Source of the DNA: Streptomyces sp. NBC_01275
GTDB lineage: Bacteria; Actinomycetota; Actinomycetes; Streptomycetales; Streptomycetaceae
Assembly: GCF_026340655.1 (NCBI RefSeq)
Contig: NZ_JAPEOZ010000001.1
Coordinates: 6,138,001-6,202,000 of the forward strand
Direction of reading: 5' to 3'
Length of the DNA stretch: 64,000 bases
How positions within the stretch are numbered: the stretch's first letter is position 1; every line of letters starts with the position of its first letter. Of the stretch, positions 53,356 through 62,876 are shown piece after piece. A program made the translations under genes and the position numbers. The notes under the pieces are model-generated. The model saw only the letters and a list, made by a program, of their open reading frames with translations. It searched no databases and was not told the DNA's origin.

Positions 53356-54660
53356 TTGCTCACGTCTTTCTTCATCGCTGCCGTCTCGCTTGCCCTGTTC
53401 TGGATGGCGGCGTTCACTCTGTGGTGGCAGATGCACGCCTGGCGTACGCCAGAGGTGCTCGCCTCCACCCGGTTCAGCAGTCCGGACGGCGACGAACACG
53501 TCTCCTTCTCGCTGCTGCTGCCCGCTCGCCATGAGCAGGCCGTCCTCGACCACACCATCCAGCGGCTGCTGGAGTCCACGCACACCGACTTCGAGATCAT
53601 CGTCATCGTGGGGCACGACGACCCCGAGACCGCGGCGGTCGCCGAGAGCGCCGCCGCACGCGACCCGCGGGTCCGGGTCGTCGTCGACACCCACGAGAAG
53701 AAGAACAAGCCCAAAGCCATGAACACGGCGCTGCCGCACTGCCGCGGCGACGTCGTCGGGGTCTTCGACGCCGAGGACCAGGTCCATCCGGCGCTGCTCG
53801 CCCACGTCGACCACGCCTTCCGCACCACGCGAGCGGACGTCGTCCAGGGAGGCGTCCAGCTCATCAACTTCCACTCCAGCTGGTACAGCCTGCGCAACTG
53901 CCTGGAGTACTTCTTCTGGTTCCGCTCCCGGCTGCATCTCCACGCGCAGAAAGGATTCATCCCGCTCGGCGGCAACACCGTCTTCGTCCGCACGGACGTG
54001 CTGAGGGCAGCCGACGGCTGGGATCCGAACTGCCTCGCCGAGGACTGCGACCTGGGCGTGCGCCTCTCCAGCGTCGGCAAGAAGGTCGTCGTCGCCTACG
54101 ACTCCGCCATGGTGACCCGGGAGGAGACCCCGGGCTCGCTGATGTCGCTGCTCAAGCAGCGCACCCGCTGGAACCAGGGCTTCCTCCAGGTCTACCGGAA
54201 GAAGGACTGGAAGCAACTCCCGGGCTTCGGGCAGCGGTTGCTGGCCCGCTACACCCTGATGACACCGTTCCTGCAAGCGTTCTCCGGCGTCGTCATCCCG
54301 CTCAACGTGGCGATCGCGCTCTTCCTCGACGTCCCCGTCGGGATCGCCTTCGTCACCTTCCTGCCGGCCGTGACCGCGCTGGTCACGTTCGTCTTCGAAC
54401 TCGTCGGACTGCACGACTTCGGCAAGCAGTACGGCCTGCGCGTCCGCCTCGTCCACTACCTCAAGCTCGTCGTGGGCGGCCCCTTCTACCAGGTCCTCCT
54501 CGCGGGGGCCGCGATGCGCGCCGTCTGGCGTGAGCAACGCGGCCGTACGGACTGGGAGCTGACCACGCACGTCGGCGCGCATCTGACGGCAGGCGACACC
54601 GCAACCGCTTCCGGACCCGTTTCCGATCCCGCAGTGACCCGAGAGGACGTTCCTGCGTGA
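53356..54660 (+). CDS. Processive family 2 glycosyltransferase (CslA-like), first gene of glycan operon
   Basis: The 434-residue protein has an N-terminal helix (SFFIAAVSLALFWMAAFTLWW), a GT-A domain with the aspartates of the nucleotide-sugar site (FDAED at 138-141 and AEDCDLG at 229-231), the QRTRW motif (268-272) of processive synthases such as cellulose and hyaluronan synthase, and three or four C-terminal helices. It should elongate a beta-linked polysaccharide at the inner membrane face and start moving it out. The TTG start follows GGGGGGA at six bases. The stop overlaps the GTG of the next gene. Confidence 0.87.
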   Translation: MLTSFFIAAVSLALFWMAAFTLWWQMHAWRTPEVLASTRFSSPDGDEHVSFSLLLPARHEQAVLDHTIQRLLESTHTDFEIIVIVGHDDPETAAVAESAAARDPRVRVVVDTHEKKNKPKAMNTALPHCRGDVVGVFDAEDQVHPALLAHVDHAFRTTRADVVQGGVQLINFHSSWYSLRNCLEYFFWFRSRLHLHAQKGFIPLGGNTVFVRTDVLRAADGWDPNCLAEDCDLGVRLSSVGKKVVVAYDSAMVTREETPGSLMSLLKQRTRWNQGFLQVYRKKDWKQLPGFGQRLLARYTLMTPFLQAFSGVVIPLNVAIALFLDVPVGIAFVTFLPAVTALVTFVFELVGLHDFGKQYGLRVRLVHYLKLVVGGPFYQVLLAGAAMRAVWREQRGRTDWELTTHVGAHLTAGDTATASGPVSDPAVTREDVPA

Positions 54661-56321
54661 CCTCCACCCTTCCCGCGGCGACCACAGGCACGGTCCCCGC
54701 GCAGCGCCAGCCTGTGCCTGATGAACGTTCGACCGGCCGAACAGACCCGCCGGTCCCGCCGAGACGGCCGCGGCTGCGCGCCTCCCGTCCCGACCTGCTC
54801 CTGTGCGGCGCGCTCCTGGTCGCGATCCTCGTCGTGCAGGGCTGGAACATCGCCGACTACCCGACCCTCAGCGACGACGAGGGCACCTACCTCGCCCAGG
54901 CCTGGGCCGTCCAGGAGGGCCGGGGCCTCGCCCACTACACCTACTGGTACGACCACCCGCCGCTCGGCTGGATCCAGATCGCCCTGCTGACCTGGATCCC
55001 CAAGCTGATCAGCCCCGACTCGATGACCGTCGGCACCATGCGGGCGACCATGCTCGTGGTCAGCGCGATCAGCGCCGCCCTCCTCTACGTCCTGGGCCGG
55101 CGACTGTCCCTGCCCCGCTGGGCGGCGGGCCTCGGCATGGTCCTCTTCGGGCTCTCGCCCCTCTCGGTCGTCCTCCAGCGGGAGATCTTCCTCGACAACC
55201 TCGCGGTGATGTGGACGCTCGTGGCGTTCACACTCGCCGCCTCGCCCAACCGCCACCTCTGGCACCACTTCGGCGCGGGCGTCGCCGCCGCCACGGCCGT
55301 CCTCACCAAGGAGACGATGCTCTTCGTCCTCCCGGCGGTCCTGCTCACCATGGGACGGCACAGCCACCGCGACACCCGCAAGTTCGCCCTCACCGGCGCG
55401 ATCACCGCCTGCGTCCTGATCGGCCTGTCGTACCCCCTCTTCGCCCTCCTCAAGGGCGAGTTGCTGCCGGGCAGCGGCCATGTCTCCCTCTGGGACGGCA
55501 TCAAGTACCAGATGACGAGACCCGGTTCGGGCTTCATCCTCGACCAGGGCTCCGGCTCCCACGGCGTCCTGCAGTCCTGGCTCTACTACGACCGCGTCCT
55601 GATCGTCGGCGGCCTCGCGGGCGCGCTGCTGCTCCTGCTCACCTGGCGCTGGTCGGTCACCGCCCGCGCCCTGGCCGGACCCTCCCTGGCGGTGGCGATC
55701 CTCGCCGTCGTCGCCCTGCGCCCCGGCGGCTACCTGCCCGCGATGTACGTCATCCAGGCCCTGCCCTTCCTCGCCCTCGTCCTCGCCGGAGCCACGGCGA
55801 GCGTCGCCCACGCCGTCCTGCGCAGACGGCGCGGACCCGACGAGGTGCGCTGGAAGACCGGCGGCCGCTACGCCCTCGCCGCCGTCCTCGCCCTCGCCGC
55901 CGGGGCGTACGTCGTCCCGCACTGGTACGACGGCGACCGCACCGCCGTCACCGCCGACGCCAACGCCCCCTACCGGGCCGCCTCGACCTGGCTGTCCACC
56001 GAGGTCGAGGACCCGGCCGACACCCGCGTCCTGGTCGACGACGCGCTCTGGCTCGACCTCGTCCACGCCGGCTACCAGCCCGGACTCGGCGCGATCTGGT
56101 TCTACAAGGCCGATCTCGACCCGGCCGTGACGAAGACCCTGCCGAACGGCTGGCGGGACCTCGACTACGTCGTCGCCTCGCCGACCGTACGCCGGGACGC
56201 CAGCGACCTGCCGGGCGTCGACGCGGCGCTGAAGCACTCGACACCGGTCGCCGTCTTCGGCTCCGGCGAGGACCGGATCGAGATCCGGCGGATCCAGACC
56301 GTCTCCGGAGGCGTCCGATGA
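54657..56321 (+). CDS. GT-C multi-membrane glycosyltransferase (ArnT/PMT-like)
   Basis: A 554-residue protein with 11-12 hydrophobic segments. The first outer loop contains LSDDEGTY (Asp73, Asp74, Glu75), the acidic pair that is catalytic in GT-C enzymes of the ArnT/PMT type, and REIFLDNLAVMW and TKETML follow in typical places. These enzymes use a polyprenyl-phosphate sugar as donor on the outer face. That donor is probably supplied by the DPM1-GtrA protein encoded next. It has a GTG start inside the previous stop (GTGA). Confidence 0.87.
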   Translation: MTSTLPAATTGTVPAQRQPVPDERSTGRTDPPVPPRRPRLRASRPDLLLCGALLVAILVVQGWNIADYPTLSDDEGTYLAQAWAVQEGRGLAHYTYWYDHPPLGWIQIALLTWIPKLISPDSMTVGTMRATMLVVSAISAALLYVLGRRLSLPRWAAGLGMVLFGLSPLSVVLQREIFLDNLAVMWTLVAFTLAASPNRHLWHHFGAGVAAATAVLTKETMLFVLPAVLLTMGRHSHRDTRKFALTGAITACVLIGLSYPLFALLKGELLPGSGHVSLWDGIKYQMTRPGSGFILDQGSGSHGVLQSWLYYDRVLIVGGLAGALLLLLTWRWSVTARALAGPSLAVAILAVVALRPGGYLPAMYVIQALPFLALVLAGATASVAHAVLRRRRGPDEVRWKTGGRYALAAVLALAAGAYVVPHWYDGDRTAVTADANAPYRAASTWLSTEVEDPADTRVLVDDALWLDLVHAGYQPGLGAIWFYKADLDPAVTKTLPNGWRDLDYVVASPTVRRDASDLPGVDAALKHSTPVAVFGSGEDRIEIRRIQTVSGGVR

Positions 56322-57508
56322 CCCACGACTACACCGAATACAGCGCACCCGTCCCCGAACTGCGCGCGTCCGAGGTCGCCGAGCCCGGCGCGGTCACCAT
56401 CGTCGTACCGACCTTCAACGAGTCCGCGAACATCCGCCGACTCCTGCGCCAGATCACCGAGTCGGTGCCCGCCCGGCTGCCCTGCGAGGTCGTCTTCGTG
56501 GACGACTCCACCGACGACACCCCCGAGGTCATCCGGGACGCGGCGCGCGACTGCCCGTTCCCGGTGGCCGTGCTGCACCGGGACGAGCCGGTCGGCGGGC
56601 TCGGAGGCGCGGTCGTCGAGGGCATCCGGGCGGCCGGCTCGGACTGGATCGTCGTTATGGACGGCGACTGCCAGCATCCCCCGTCCCTGGTACCGGAGTT
56701 GGTGGCCACCGGCGAGCGGTCGCACGCCGGGCTCGTCGTCGCCTCCCGCTACATCAAGGGCGGCAGCCGCGCCGGACTCGCCGGAAACTACCGGATAGCG
56801 GTTTCACGCGGGGCGACCTGGCTCACCAAGTCCCTGTTCCCGCGCAGGCTGCACGGCATCAGCGACCCGATGAGCGGCTTCTTCGCGATCCGCCGCAGCG
56901 CGGTCACCGCCGACGTCCTCAAGCCCCTCGGCTACAAGATCCTCCTCGAGCTCGCCGTCCGCAGCCGCCCGCGCAAGGTCAGCGAGGTCCCCTTCGTCTT
57001 CCAGGACCGCTTCGCCGGCGAGTCCAAGTCCAGCGCCCAGGAGGGCGTCCGCTTCCTGCGCCATCTGATCGGCCTGCGCACCGCCTCGCCGATCGCCCGC
57101 ATGGTCGGCTTCGGTCTGATCGGAGCCACGGGCTTCCTCCCGAACCTGCTCGGCCTGTACGCCCTCACCGCCGCCGGACTGCACTACGTACCGGCGGAGA
57201 TCCTCGCCAACCAGCTCGGCGTGGCCTGGAACTTCGTGCTCATCGAGCATCTGCTGTTCCGCGACCGCCGCTCCCACCGCCGCTGGTGGGACCGGGTGGG
57301 CCGGTTCGCGCTGCTCGCCAACGCCGATCTGGTGCTGCGCATCCCGCTGATCGCGCTGTTCGTGCACCGGTTCGGGATGGGCGCGCTGTCCGCGACCGCG
57401 CTGGCGCTGGTGACGACGTTCGTCCTGCGCTTCGCGGGCACCGAGGCACTGGTCTACCTCCCCCGCAAGGGGCCGCGGGGAAGCCGCACAGCAAGGAGAG
57501 CCGTGTGA
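56318..57508 (+). CDS. Polyprenyl-phosphate sugar synthase fused to a GtrA-like flippase
   Basis: The 396-residue protein has an N-terminal GT2 domain of the dolichol-phosphate mannosyltransferase group (IVVPTFNES at 28-36; VMDGDCQHPP with DGD at 115-117; SRYIKGGSR and DPMSGFFAIRR). From about residue 265 a four-helix GtrA domain follows (VGFGLIGATGFLPNLLGLYA, ILANQLGVAWNFVLIE). It should load a sugar (probably mannose or glucose) onto polyprenyl phosphate and flip it, feeding the GT-C enzyme. It is tied to both neighbours by ATGA/GTGA overlaps. Confidence 0.92.
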   Translation: MTHDYTEYSAPVPELRASEVAEPGAVTIVVPTFNESANIRRLLRQITESVPARLPCEVVFVDDSTDDTPEVIRDAARDCPFPVAVLHRDEPVGGLGGAVVEGIRAAGSDWIVVMDGDCQHPPSLVPELVATGERSHAGLVVASRYIKGGSRAGLAGNYRIAVSRGATWLTKSLFPRRLHGISDPMSGFFAIRRSAVTADVLKPLGYKILLELAVRSRPRKVSEVPFVFQDRFAGESKSSAQEGVRFLRHLIGLRTASPIARMVGFGLIGATGFLPNLLGLYALTAAGLHYVPAEILANQLGVAWNFVLIEHLLFRDRRSHRRWWDRVGRFALLANADLVLRIPLIALFVHRFGMGALSATALALVTTFVLRFAGTEALVYLPRKGPRGSRTARRAV

Positions 57509-59910
57509 ACAGACGCCGTAGACGGGTCGCGATGCTGGCGGTGGCGGGCCTCACCGGGGGCCTGCTGCTGACCAGTCCGCAGCCCGCGTCCGCCGCCAAC
57601 CTCATCAAGAACGCCGGCTTCGAGACCGCGGGGGCCGACGGGATGCCGTACTGCTGGGAGAAGTCCGGGTGGGGCGACAACGACTTCACATTCGAGCACA
57701 CCTCGGACGCCCACACCGGGGCCAAGGCGATGAAGGTGACGCTGACCCGGCGGGTCGACGGCGACCGCAAGGCGCTGATCACCGAGTCCACGGAGTGCGC
57801 GCCGACGGTGACGCCGGGCAAGCAGTACGATCTGTCGCTCTGGTACAAGACGACCACCCCGGACGCGGCGGTCACCCTCTTCCGGCACGACACGACGGCC
57901 GGCTGGCAGTACTGGACCGACCTCAAGACCCTGGAGATGCAGGGCAGCTGGACCCAGGCGACGGTCCGCACCCCCGAGGCGCCCGCCGGCACCGACCGCA
58001 TCACCTGGGGCGTCTCCGTCTACGGCACCGGCTCGGCGACCACCGACGACTACACGATGGACCAGGTCCCGGACGTCCTGCCGCCCGCGACCTGCACCGC
58101 CACCGCCGACCAGTGCGCCAACGGCCGCTGGGACGTGCTGCCCACGCAGAACCCGGTCCGCTCCATGCACTCCGTCGTCCTCAACAACGGCAAGGTGCTG
58201 TTGATCGCGGGCTCCGGCAACAGCGAGGAGCAGTTCAACGCGGGCACCTTCACCTCCGCCGTCTACGACCCGGCGAACGGCAGCTACAAGGTCATCCCCA
58301 CCCCGAAGGACATGTTCTGCTCCGGGCACGTCCAGCTCCAGGACGGGCGGGTGCTGGTGATGAGCGGCAACAAGGCCTACCCGGTGGTCGGCGGGCACGG
58401 CTACGAGGGCTTCAAGGACTCGTACGTCTTCGATCCCGTCACCGAGACGTACAGCAAGACCAACGACATGAACGACGGCCACTGGTACCCGTCGGCGACC
58501 GTCATGGGCAACGGTGACGTGCTGTCCTTCGGCGGGCTGCGCGAGGACTCGACCGGCTCGGTGACCGCCGAGCTGTTCTCCGAGGCCGAGCAGCAGTGGC
58601 AGCCGCTGTGGAAGGTCAACCAGACCTGGTCGTACTGGGGTCTGTACCCGTCGATGATCCTGATGCAGGACGGCCGCCTCTTCTACTCGGGCAGCCATGT
58701 CTTCGGCAACAACATCCCCGGCACCGGCGCGGCGATCTACGACTACGACGCCAACACGGTCACCCAGATACCGGGGCTTCAGAACAAGGACCAGCGCGAC
58801 CAGTCGGCGAGCGTGCTGCTGCCCCCGGCGCAGGACCAGAAGGTCCTCACCCTGGGCGGCGGCAACATCGACTCCAACCCGGACGGCAACCGGCTGACCG
58901 ACGTCATCGACCTGAAGGCCGCCAACCCGTCGTACGTCGCGGGCCCGCCGCTTCCCCAGGGCACGGTGGACCTCGGCAACGGCCCGGTGGCCGAGACCGG
59001 CAACCAGGGCAAGATGTACGTCTCCGCCGTGCTCCTGCCCGACGGCAAGGTCCTGGAGACGGGCGGGGCGCTGCACAACCGCGCCGACCCGGTCTTCGAG
59101 TCCTCGCTCTACGACCCGGCCGTGAACACGTTCGATCCCGTGGCCGCCGACCCGCAGGCCCGCGGCTACCACTCCTCGTCCTTCCTGCTGCCCGACGGCC
59201 GGGTGATGTCGACCGGCGACAACCCGGGCAACGGCACCTGGAACCACAACGTGTCGATCTACACCCCGCCCTATCTGCTCAAGGGCGCACGGCCCACGAT
59301 CACTTCGGTGATCGACACCGAGTGGACGTACGGCGACACGCAGCGCATCACCGTCGACCGGCCCATCGCCAAGGCGGAGCTGATCCGCCCCGCGGCGGTC
59401 ACCCACTCCTCGGACCCGAACCAGCGGTACGTGGACCTGCCCCTGTCCGTCGACGGGAACAACGTCGACCTGAACGTGACGAGCAACCCGAACCTGGCTC
59501 CGCCCGGCTGGTACATGCTCTTCGCGGTCGATGCCAACGGCGTGCCGTCGGTGGCGAAGTGGGTGCACCTCCAGGGCCCCGCGGCCCTGAGCGCCTCCGA
59601 CGCCTCGGCGCACGTCCACACCTTCGCCGACGACCTGACGGGCAAGGTCACCGGCCAGGGGAAGAAGCGGACCTCGCAGAAGGTCCCCGCCACCGTCTCC
59701 GGCTGCGACCGGCACTACGGCTCGATCAACGTGTGCGTGCCGACCGCGTTCCCGGCGACCGTCAAGAAGACCACCGCCGCCCGCTGCACCTGGCTCAAGG
59801 CGAACGACTACGGCCGCCTCAAGGTCAACGGCAAGGACGACCCGCTCGGACTCGACCCGAACAACGACGGCCTCGCCTGCGGAAAGGGCGACCTGAAGAA
59901 GAGGAGCTGA
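57505..59910 (+). CDS. Secreted copper radical oxidase (galactose-oxidase/GlxA type) with Excalibur domain
   Basis: The 801-residue protein has a Sec signal (cut after ASA30), an N-terminal carbohydrate-binding jelly roll (residues 31-185), a seven-blade Kelch propeller, and a DUF1929/E-set domain (about 590-690). Every copper and cofactor residue of galactose oxidase has a counterpart: Cys272 (DMFCSGH) for the thioether, Tyr328 (HWYPSAT), Tyr555-His556 (GYHSSSF) and His634 (AVTHSS). The end (731-801) is an Excalibur Ca2+ domain (LDPNNDGLACGKG). It probably oxidises the glycan made by the three upstream genes, as GlxA does with CslA glycan in S. coelicolor and S. lividans. GTG with AGGAGAG. 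Confidence 0.92.
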   Translation: MNRRRRRVAMLAVAGLTGGLLLTSPQPASAANLIKNAGFETAGADGMPYCWEKSGWGDNDFTFEHTSDAHTGAKAMKVTLTRRVDGDRKALITESTECAPTVTPGKQYDLSLWYKTTTPDAAVTLFRHDTTAGWQYWTDLKTLEMQGSWTQATVRTPEAPAGTDRITWGVSVYGTGSATTDDYTMDQVPDVLPPATCTATADQCANGRWDVLPTQNPVRSMHSVVLNNGKVLLIAGSGNSEEQFNAGTFTSAVYDPANGSYKVIPTPKDMFCSGHVQLQDGRVLVMSGNKAYPVVGGHGYEGFKDSYVFDPVTETYSKTNDMNDGHWYPSATVMGNGDVLSFGGLREDSTGSVTAELFSEAEQQWQPLWKVNQTWSYWGLYPSMILMQDGRLFYSGSHVFGNNIPGTGAAIYDYDANTVTQIPGLQNKDQRDQSASVLLPPAQDQKVLTLGGGNIDSNPDGNRLTDVIDLKAANPSYVAGPPLPQGTVDLGNGPVAETGNQGKMYVSAVLLPDGKVLETGGALHNRADPVFESSLYDPAVNTFDPVAADPQARGYHSSSFLLPDGRVMSTGDNPGNGTWNHNVSIYTPPYLLKGARPTITSVIDTEWTYGDTQRITVDRPIAKAELIRPAAVTHSSDPNQRYVDLPLSVDGNNVDLNVTSNPNLAPPGWYMLFAVDANGVPSVAKWVHLQGPAALSASDASAHVHTFADDLTGKVTGQGKKRTSQKVPATVSGCDRHYGSINVCVPTAFPATVKKTTAARCTWLKANDYGRLKVNGKDDPLGLDPNNDGLACGKGDLKKRS

Positions 59911-59915
59911 CCGGA

Positions 59916-60647
59916 CTAGCGGTCACCCGCGAACTCCGCCAGGGCGCGCTCCACGATGGCCACCAGCTGCTCGTGGTGCGCGCCCTTCCAGTACGCGCGC
60001 CCGCAGTCCCCGCACTGCGCGAAGACGTCGTACGACCGCTGCGTCCCGCCGTGCAACTGGTCCGCCACGTCCTCCTTGGACGCCTCCCTGAGCATGCCGT
60101 TGCAGGCGGTGCACCGGGCCCAGGGCCGCAGCTCGGGGCGGAACCGGTCGAGGACGTCCCGAAGCTGCTCCTCGGGGTCGGTGCTGTAGACGTACGCGCC
60201 CGCCCACAGTTCGCGGCGGCGCAGCAGGCCCCGGTCGCGGCTGAGCATGACCCGCCGTTCGGCGGCGGACCGGGCGGCGAGCGCCGGGTCGCCGATGTCC
60301 GTCGACTCGTACGCCGTGTCCACGCCGAGCAGACGCAGCCGACGGGCGAGGGTGCCGAGGTGGACGTCGAGGAGGAAGCGGAGCGGGGCTCCCGGGACCT
60401 GCTGGGGGCGGGTCACCGGGCGGACGGTCACTCGCTCGCCGTCCGCCGGGATGTGCCCGACCGGCGTCTCCCGGCCGTCGACGACCAGCGCGCCGACCTC
60501 CGTCAGCGGCACCCCGAGCGACTCGACGACGTGCCCGAGGGTGGAGACGCCGTCCACGGCGAGCGCGGTGGCTCCGCAGCGGCGGGCGTGCGGGACGAAC
60601 AGGGCCAGCTCGGGGGCCACTTCGACGTGGATCTCGGGTCGGTTCAC
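59916..60647 (-). CDS. Mut7-C RNase domain protein with N-terminal ubiquitin-like fold
   Basis: A 243-residue protein: the N-terminal third is the ThiS/ubiquitin-like half (VDGRETPVGHIPADGERVTV), the C-terminal part is the PIN-like Mut7-C domain (FLLDVHLGTLARRLRLLGVD with its Asp, MLSRDRGLLRRR) followed by a zinc ribbon (CTACNGML and CGDCGRAYWKG). It is predicted to act as an RNase, with no known target. The GTG lies six bases after CATCCT. Convergent with the glycan operon by only five bases. Confidence 0.9.
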   Translation of the reverse strand: MNRPEIHVEVAPELALFVPHARRCGATALAVDGVSTLGHVVESLGVPLTEVGALVVDGRETPVGHIPADGERVTVRPVTRPQQVPGAPLRFLLDVHLGTLARRLRLLGVDTAYESTDIGDPALAARSAAERRVMLSRDRGLLRRRELWAGAYVYSTDPEEQLRDVLDRFRPELRPWARCTACNGMLREASKEDVADQLHGGTQRSYDVFAQCGDCGRAYWKGAHHEQLVAIVERALAEFAGDR

Positions 60648-60680
60648 CTGGTCAGGATGGCATGGGGGAGGGGCGCGGTC

Positions 60681-61319
60681 TCAGCGGTTTTCGTGGGGCA
60701 GTCCGTGCTGGAGCACCGTCATCGTGCGGTCGAGGAGGGCGGTGAAGTCCCCCTGGTGGCCGTTCTCCGCCCAGTACAGGGAGGTCTCCATCAGGCCGCC
60801 GATGAGGGACATCGCGTAGACGCGGACCTCCAGGCTGTCGGGGTCGCGGCCGGTGCGCTCGCTGATGGCGGTGCAGAGCATGCGGCCGGTGACCGACATG
60901 CTCTCCATCATCCGTGAACGCACCGCGGGCACCTGGACCATCAGCTGGGTGCGCAGCCGCGCCACCTCCTCGTCCTCCTCGATGCCCTGGCGGGCGGCCT
61001 CCAGCATCACGAACCGCATGGAGTCCGACCACGGCTCGTCGGTCGGCCGGGCGCGCAGTTCCTCCATGAGGATCGGGTCGTACTCGTCCGTGAGGACGAT
61101 GTCCTCCTTGGTCGGGAAGTACCGGAAGACGGTCGACGGCGACACCTCGGCGCGCTCGGCGATCTGGTCGATCGTCGTGGCGTCGTACCCCTGCTCCTTG
61201 ACCAGCGCGTACGTCGCCGTACGGATCGCCTCGCGCGTCTTGATCTTCTTGCGCTCGCGCAGGCTCAGCTGGGGGCGGTCGGCGGGGGAGCTGGTTCGTG
61301 CGGCCGTCATGGGGTTCAT
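60681..61319 (-). CDS. TetR-family regulator of the adjacent MFS exporter
   Basis: The 212-residue protein has the TetR helix-turn-helix (EQGYDATTIDQIAERAEVSP, STVFRYFPTKEDIVL) and a C-terminal ligand domain (LRTQLMVQVPAVRSRMMESM, YAMSLIGGLMETSLYWAENG). Its ATG overlaps the stop of the MFS gene (ATGA), so both come from one transcript. It should bind the palindrome before the MFS gene (62877-62891) and repress the operon until the drug appears. Confidence 0.92.
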   Translation of the reverse strand: MNPMTAARTSSPADRPQLSLRERKKIKTREAIRTATYALVKEQGYDATTIDQIAERAEVSPSTVFRYFPTKEDIVLTDEYDPILMEELRARPTDEPWSDSMRFVMLEAARQGIEEDEEVARLRTQLMVQVPAVRSRMMESMSVTGRMLCTAISERTGRDPDSLEVRVYAMSLIGGLMETSLYWAENGHQGDFTALLDRTMTVLQHGLPHENR

Positions 61320-62872
61320 TGTCGGGCATCGGCCTTCGCGGGGGCCACGTCGGAGTCGACGCCCTCGTCCTGCCGGGTCCCCGGCAGGAACGCGGCCGCC
61401 AGCAGCGCGGAGACCAGGGCGGCGACGCCGCACACCAGCAGGACCAGGCCCATGCCGTGGACGTACGCACTGTCCGCGGAGGCGGCGAGGCGGGCCGAAC
61501 CGGCCTTCTCGGCGATCAGATGGGCGGCGACCACCGAGTCCCCGGCGGTGTCGGCGGCCCCGGCCGGCAGCCCGGTGACGTCGAGGCGGTCGCGGAATGC
61601 TCCCGCGAGCAGGCTGCCGAGCAGGGCGATGCCGATGGCGCTGCCCACCTGGCGCAGGGTCATCAGCAGACCGGAGCCGCTGCCGGCGCGGTCGGTGGGC
61701 AGGGTGCCCAGGGCTCCGGACATCGCGGGCACGACCGAGAAACCGAAGCCGAAACCGGTCACGGAGAGCCACAGCGCGGTGAAGCCGTAGCCGGAGTCCA
61801 CCGTCGTACGGCTGCCGAGCAGCGCGGCGAAGGCCAGCGCCACCAGGCCCGCGCTCACCACGGCTCGCGCCCCGAACCGGACGACGACCGGCTGCGCGGC
61901 GCGGGCGGCGATCAGCAGGCCGCCCATCATCGGCAGCAGCCGCACCCCGGTGCCCAGGGCGTCATGGCCGAGGACGGCCTGGAGGTACGGCGGCAGCACG
62001 AACAGCAGACCGGACAGGACGAACATCACGAGGGTCGCCGCGAGCGTGTTGAACAGGAACCCGCGGTGCGCCAGCAGCCCCATGTCGAGCATGGGCCGTA
62101 CGGCCCGCCGCTCCCGCAGCACCAGCGCGGCGATCAGTACGACGGCCAGGGCGATCAGCGTGAGGATCAGCGGGTCGCCCCAGCCGCGGACCGGGGCCTC
62201 GATGATCGCGTAGATCAGCGCGCCGAGCCCGGCCGCGGTGAACGCCGTGGAGACGGTGTCGACCTTGGGGGAGGCCGGGTCGCGGGTCTCGGGCAGCAGG
62301 AAGACGCAGGCGGCGATGCCGATCGCGGCCATCGGGACGTTGATCAGGAACACCGAGCCCCACCAGAAGTGGTCGAGCAGCCAGCCGCCGATGATCGGGC
62401 CGAGCGGCAGGCCCAGCGTCGAGCCGGCGGAGACGATGCCGACGGCCTTGGTGCGCTCGTCCGGTGCGAAGAGCGAGGGCAGGACGGACAGGGCGAGCGG
62501 GGTGACCAGCGCGCCGCCGATCCCCATCACCGCACGGGCGGCGATCACCGCGTTCACGTCCCCGGCGAGCGCGCCGACGACCGAACCGGCCAGGAAGATC
62601 CCCAGCCCGACGATCAGCATCCGCCGCCTGCCGAACCGGTCCCCGAGGAGCCCGGCCGGGAGCATCAGCGAGGCGAAGACGACGACGTACGCGTCCGCCA
62701 TCCACTGCTGCTCGCCGGTGGTCGCGCCGAGCTGCCCGGCCATCGTCGGGAGCGCCACGTTGAGGATCGTCATGTCGAAGCCGAGCGTGAGCATGCTCGC
62801 GACCAGGGCCCCGAGGGCCCACCAGCGGCGCGGGTCGGGAAGCGACCCGGACGGTTGAGTGACAGTAGCCAT
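61316..62872 (-). CDS. DHA2-family MFS multidrug exporter
   Basis: The 518-residue protein has 14 hydrophobic segments and the EmrB/QacA motif A (DRFGRRRMLIVGLGIFLAGS) and motif C (GGALVTPLALSVLPSLFAPDER with GPIIGGWLLD). It uses proton flow to pump out drugs or metabolites. It heads a two-gene operon with a TetR repressor. An AT-rich promoter/operator sits directly before its ATG; transcription probably begins at or near the start codon. Confidence 0.93.
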   Translation of the reverse strand: MATVTQPSGSLPDPRRWWALGALVASMLTLGFDMTILNVALPTMAGQLGATTGEQQWMADAYVVVFASLMLPAGLLGDRFGRRRMLIVGLGIFLAGSVVGALAGDVNAVIAARAVMGIGGALVTPLALSVLPSLFAPDERTKAVGIVSAGSTLGLPLGPIIGGWLLDHFWWGSVFLINVPMAAIGIAACVFLLPETRDPASPKVDTVSTAFTAAGLGALIYAIIEAPVRGWGDPLILTLIALAVVLIAALVLRERRAVRPMLDMGLLAHRGFLFNTLAATLVMFVLSGLLFVLPPYLQAVLGHDALGTGVRLLPMMGGLLIAARAAQPVVVRFGARAVVSAGLVALAFAALLGSRTTVDSGYGFTALWLSVTGFGFGFSVVPAMSGALGTLPTDRAGSGSGLLMTLRQVGSAIGIALLGSLLAGAFRDRLDVTGLPAGAADTAGDSVVAAHLIAEKAGSARLAASADSAYVHGMGLVLLVCGVAALVSALLAAAFLPGTRQDEGVDSDVAPAKADARQ

Positions 62873-62876
62873 AAAA

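Noticed and set aside
57454..59715. 753-codon frame antisense to the copper oxidase gene
   Set aside because: Val/Asp/Gly-rich antisense noise; the plus-strand frame has a signal peptide and all copper ligands.
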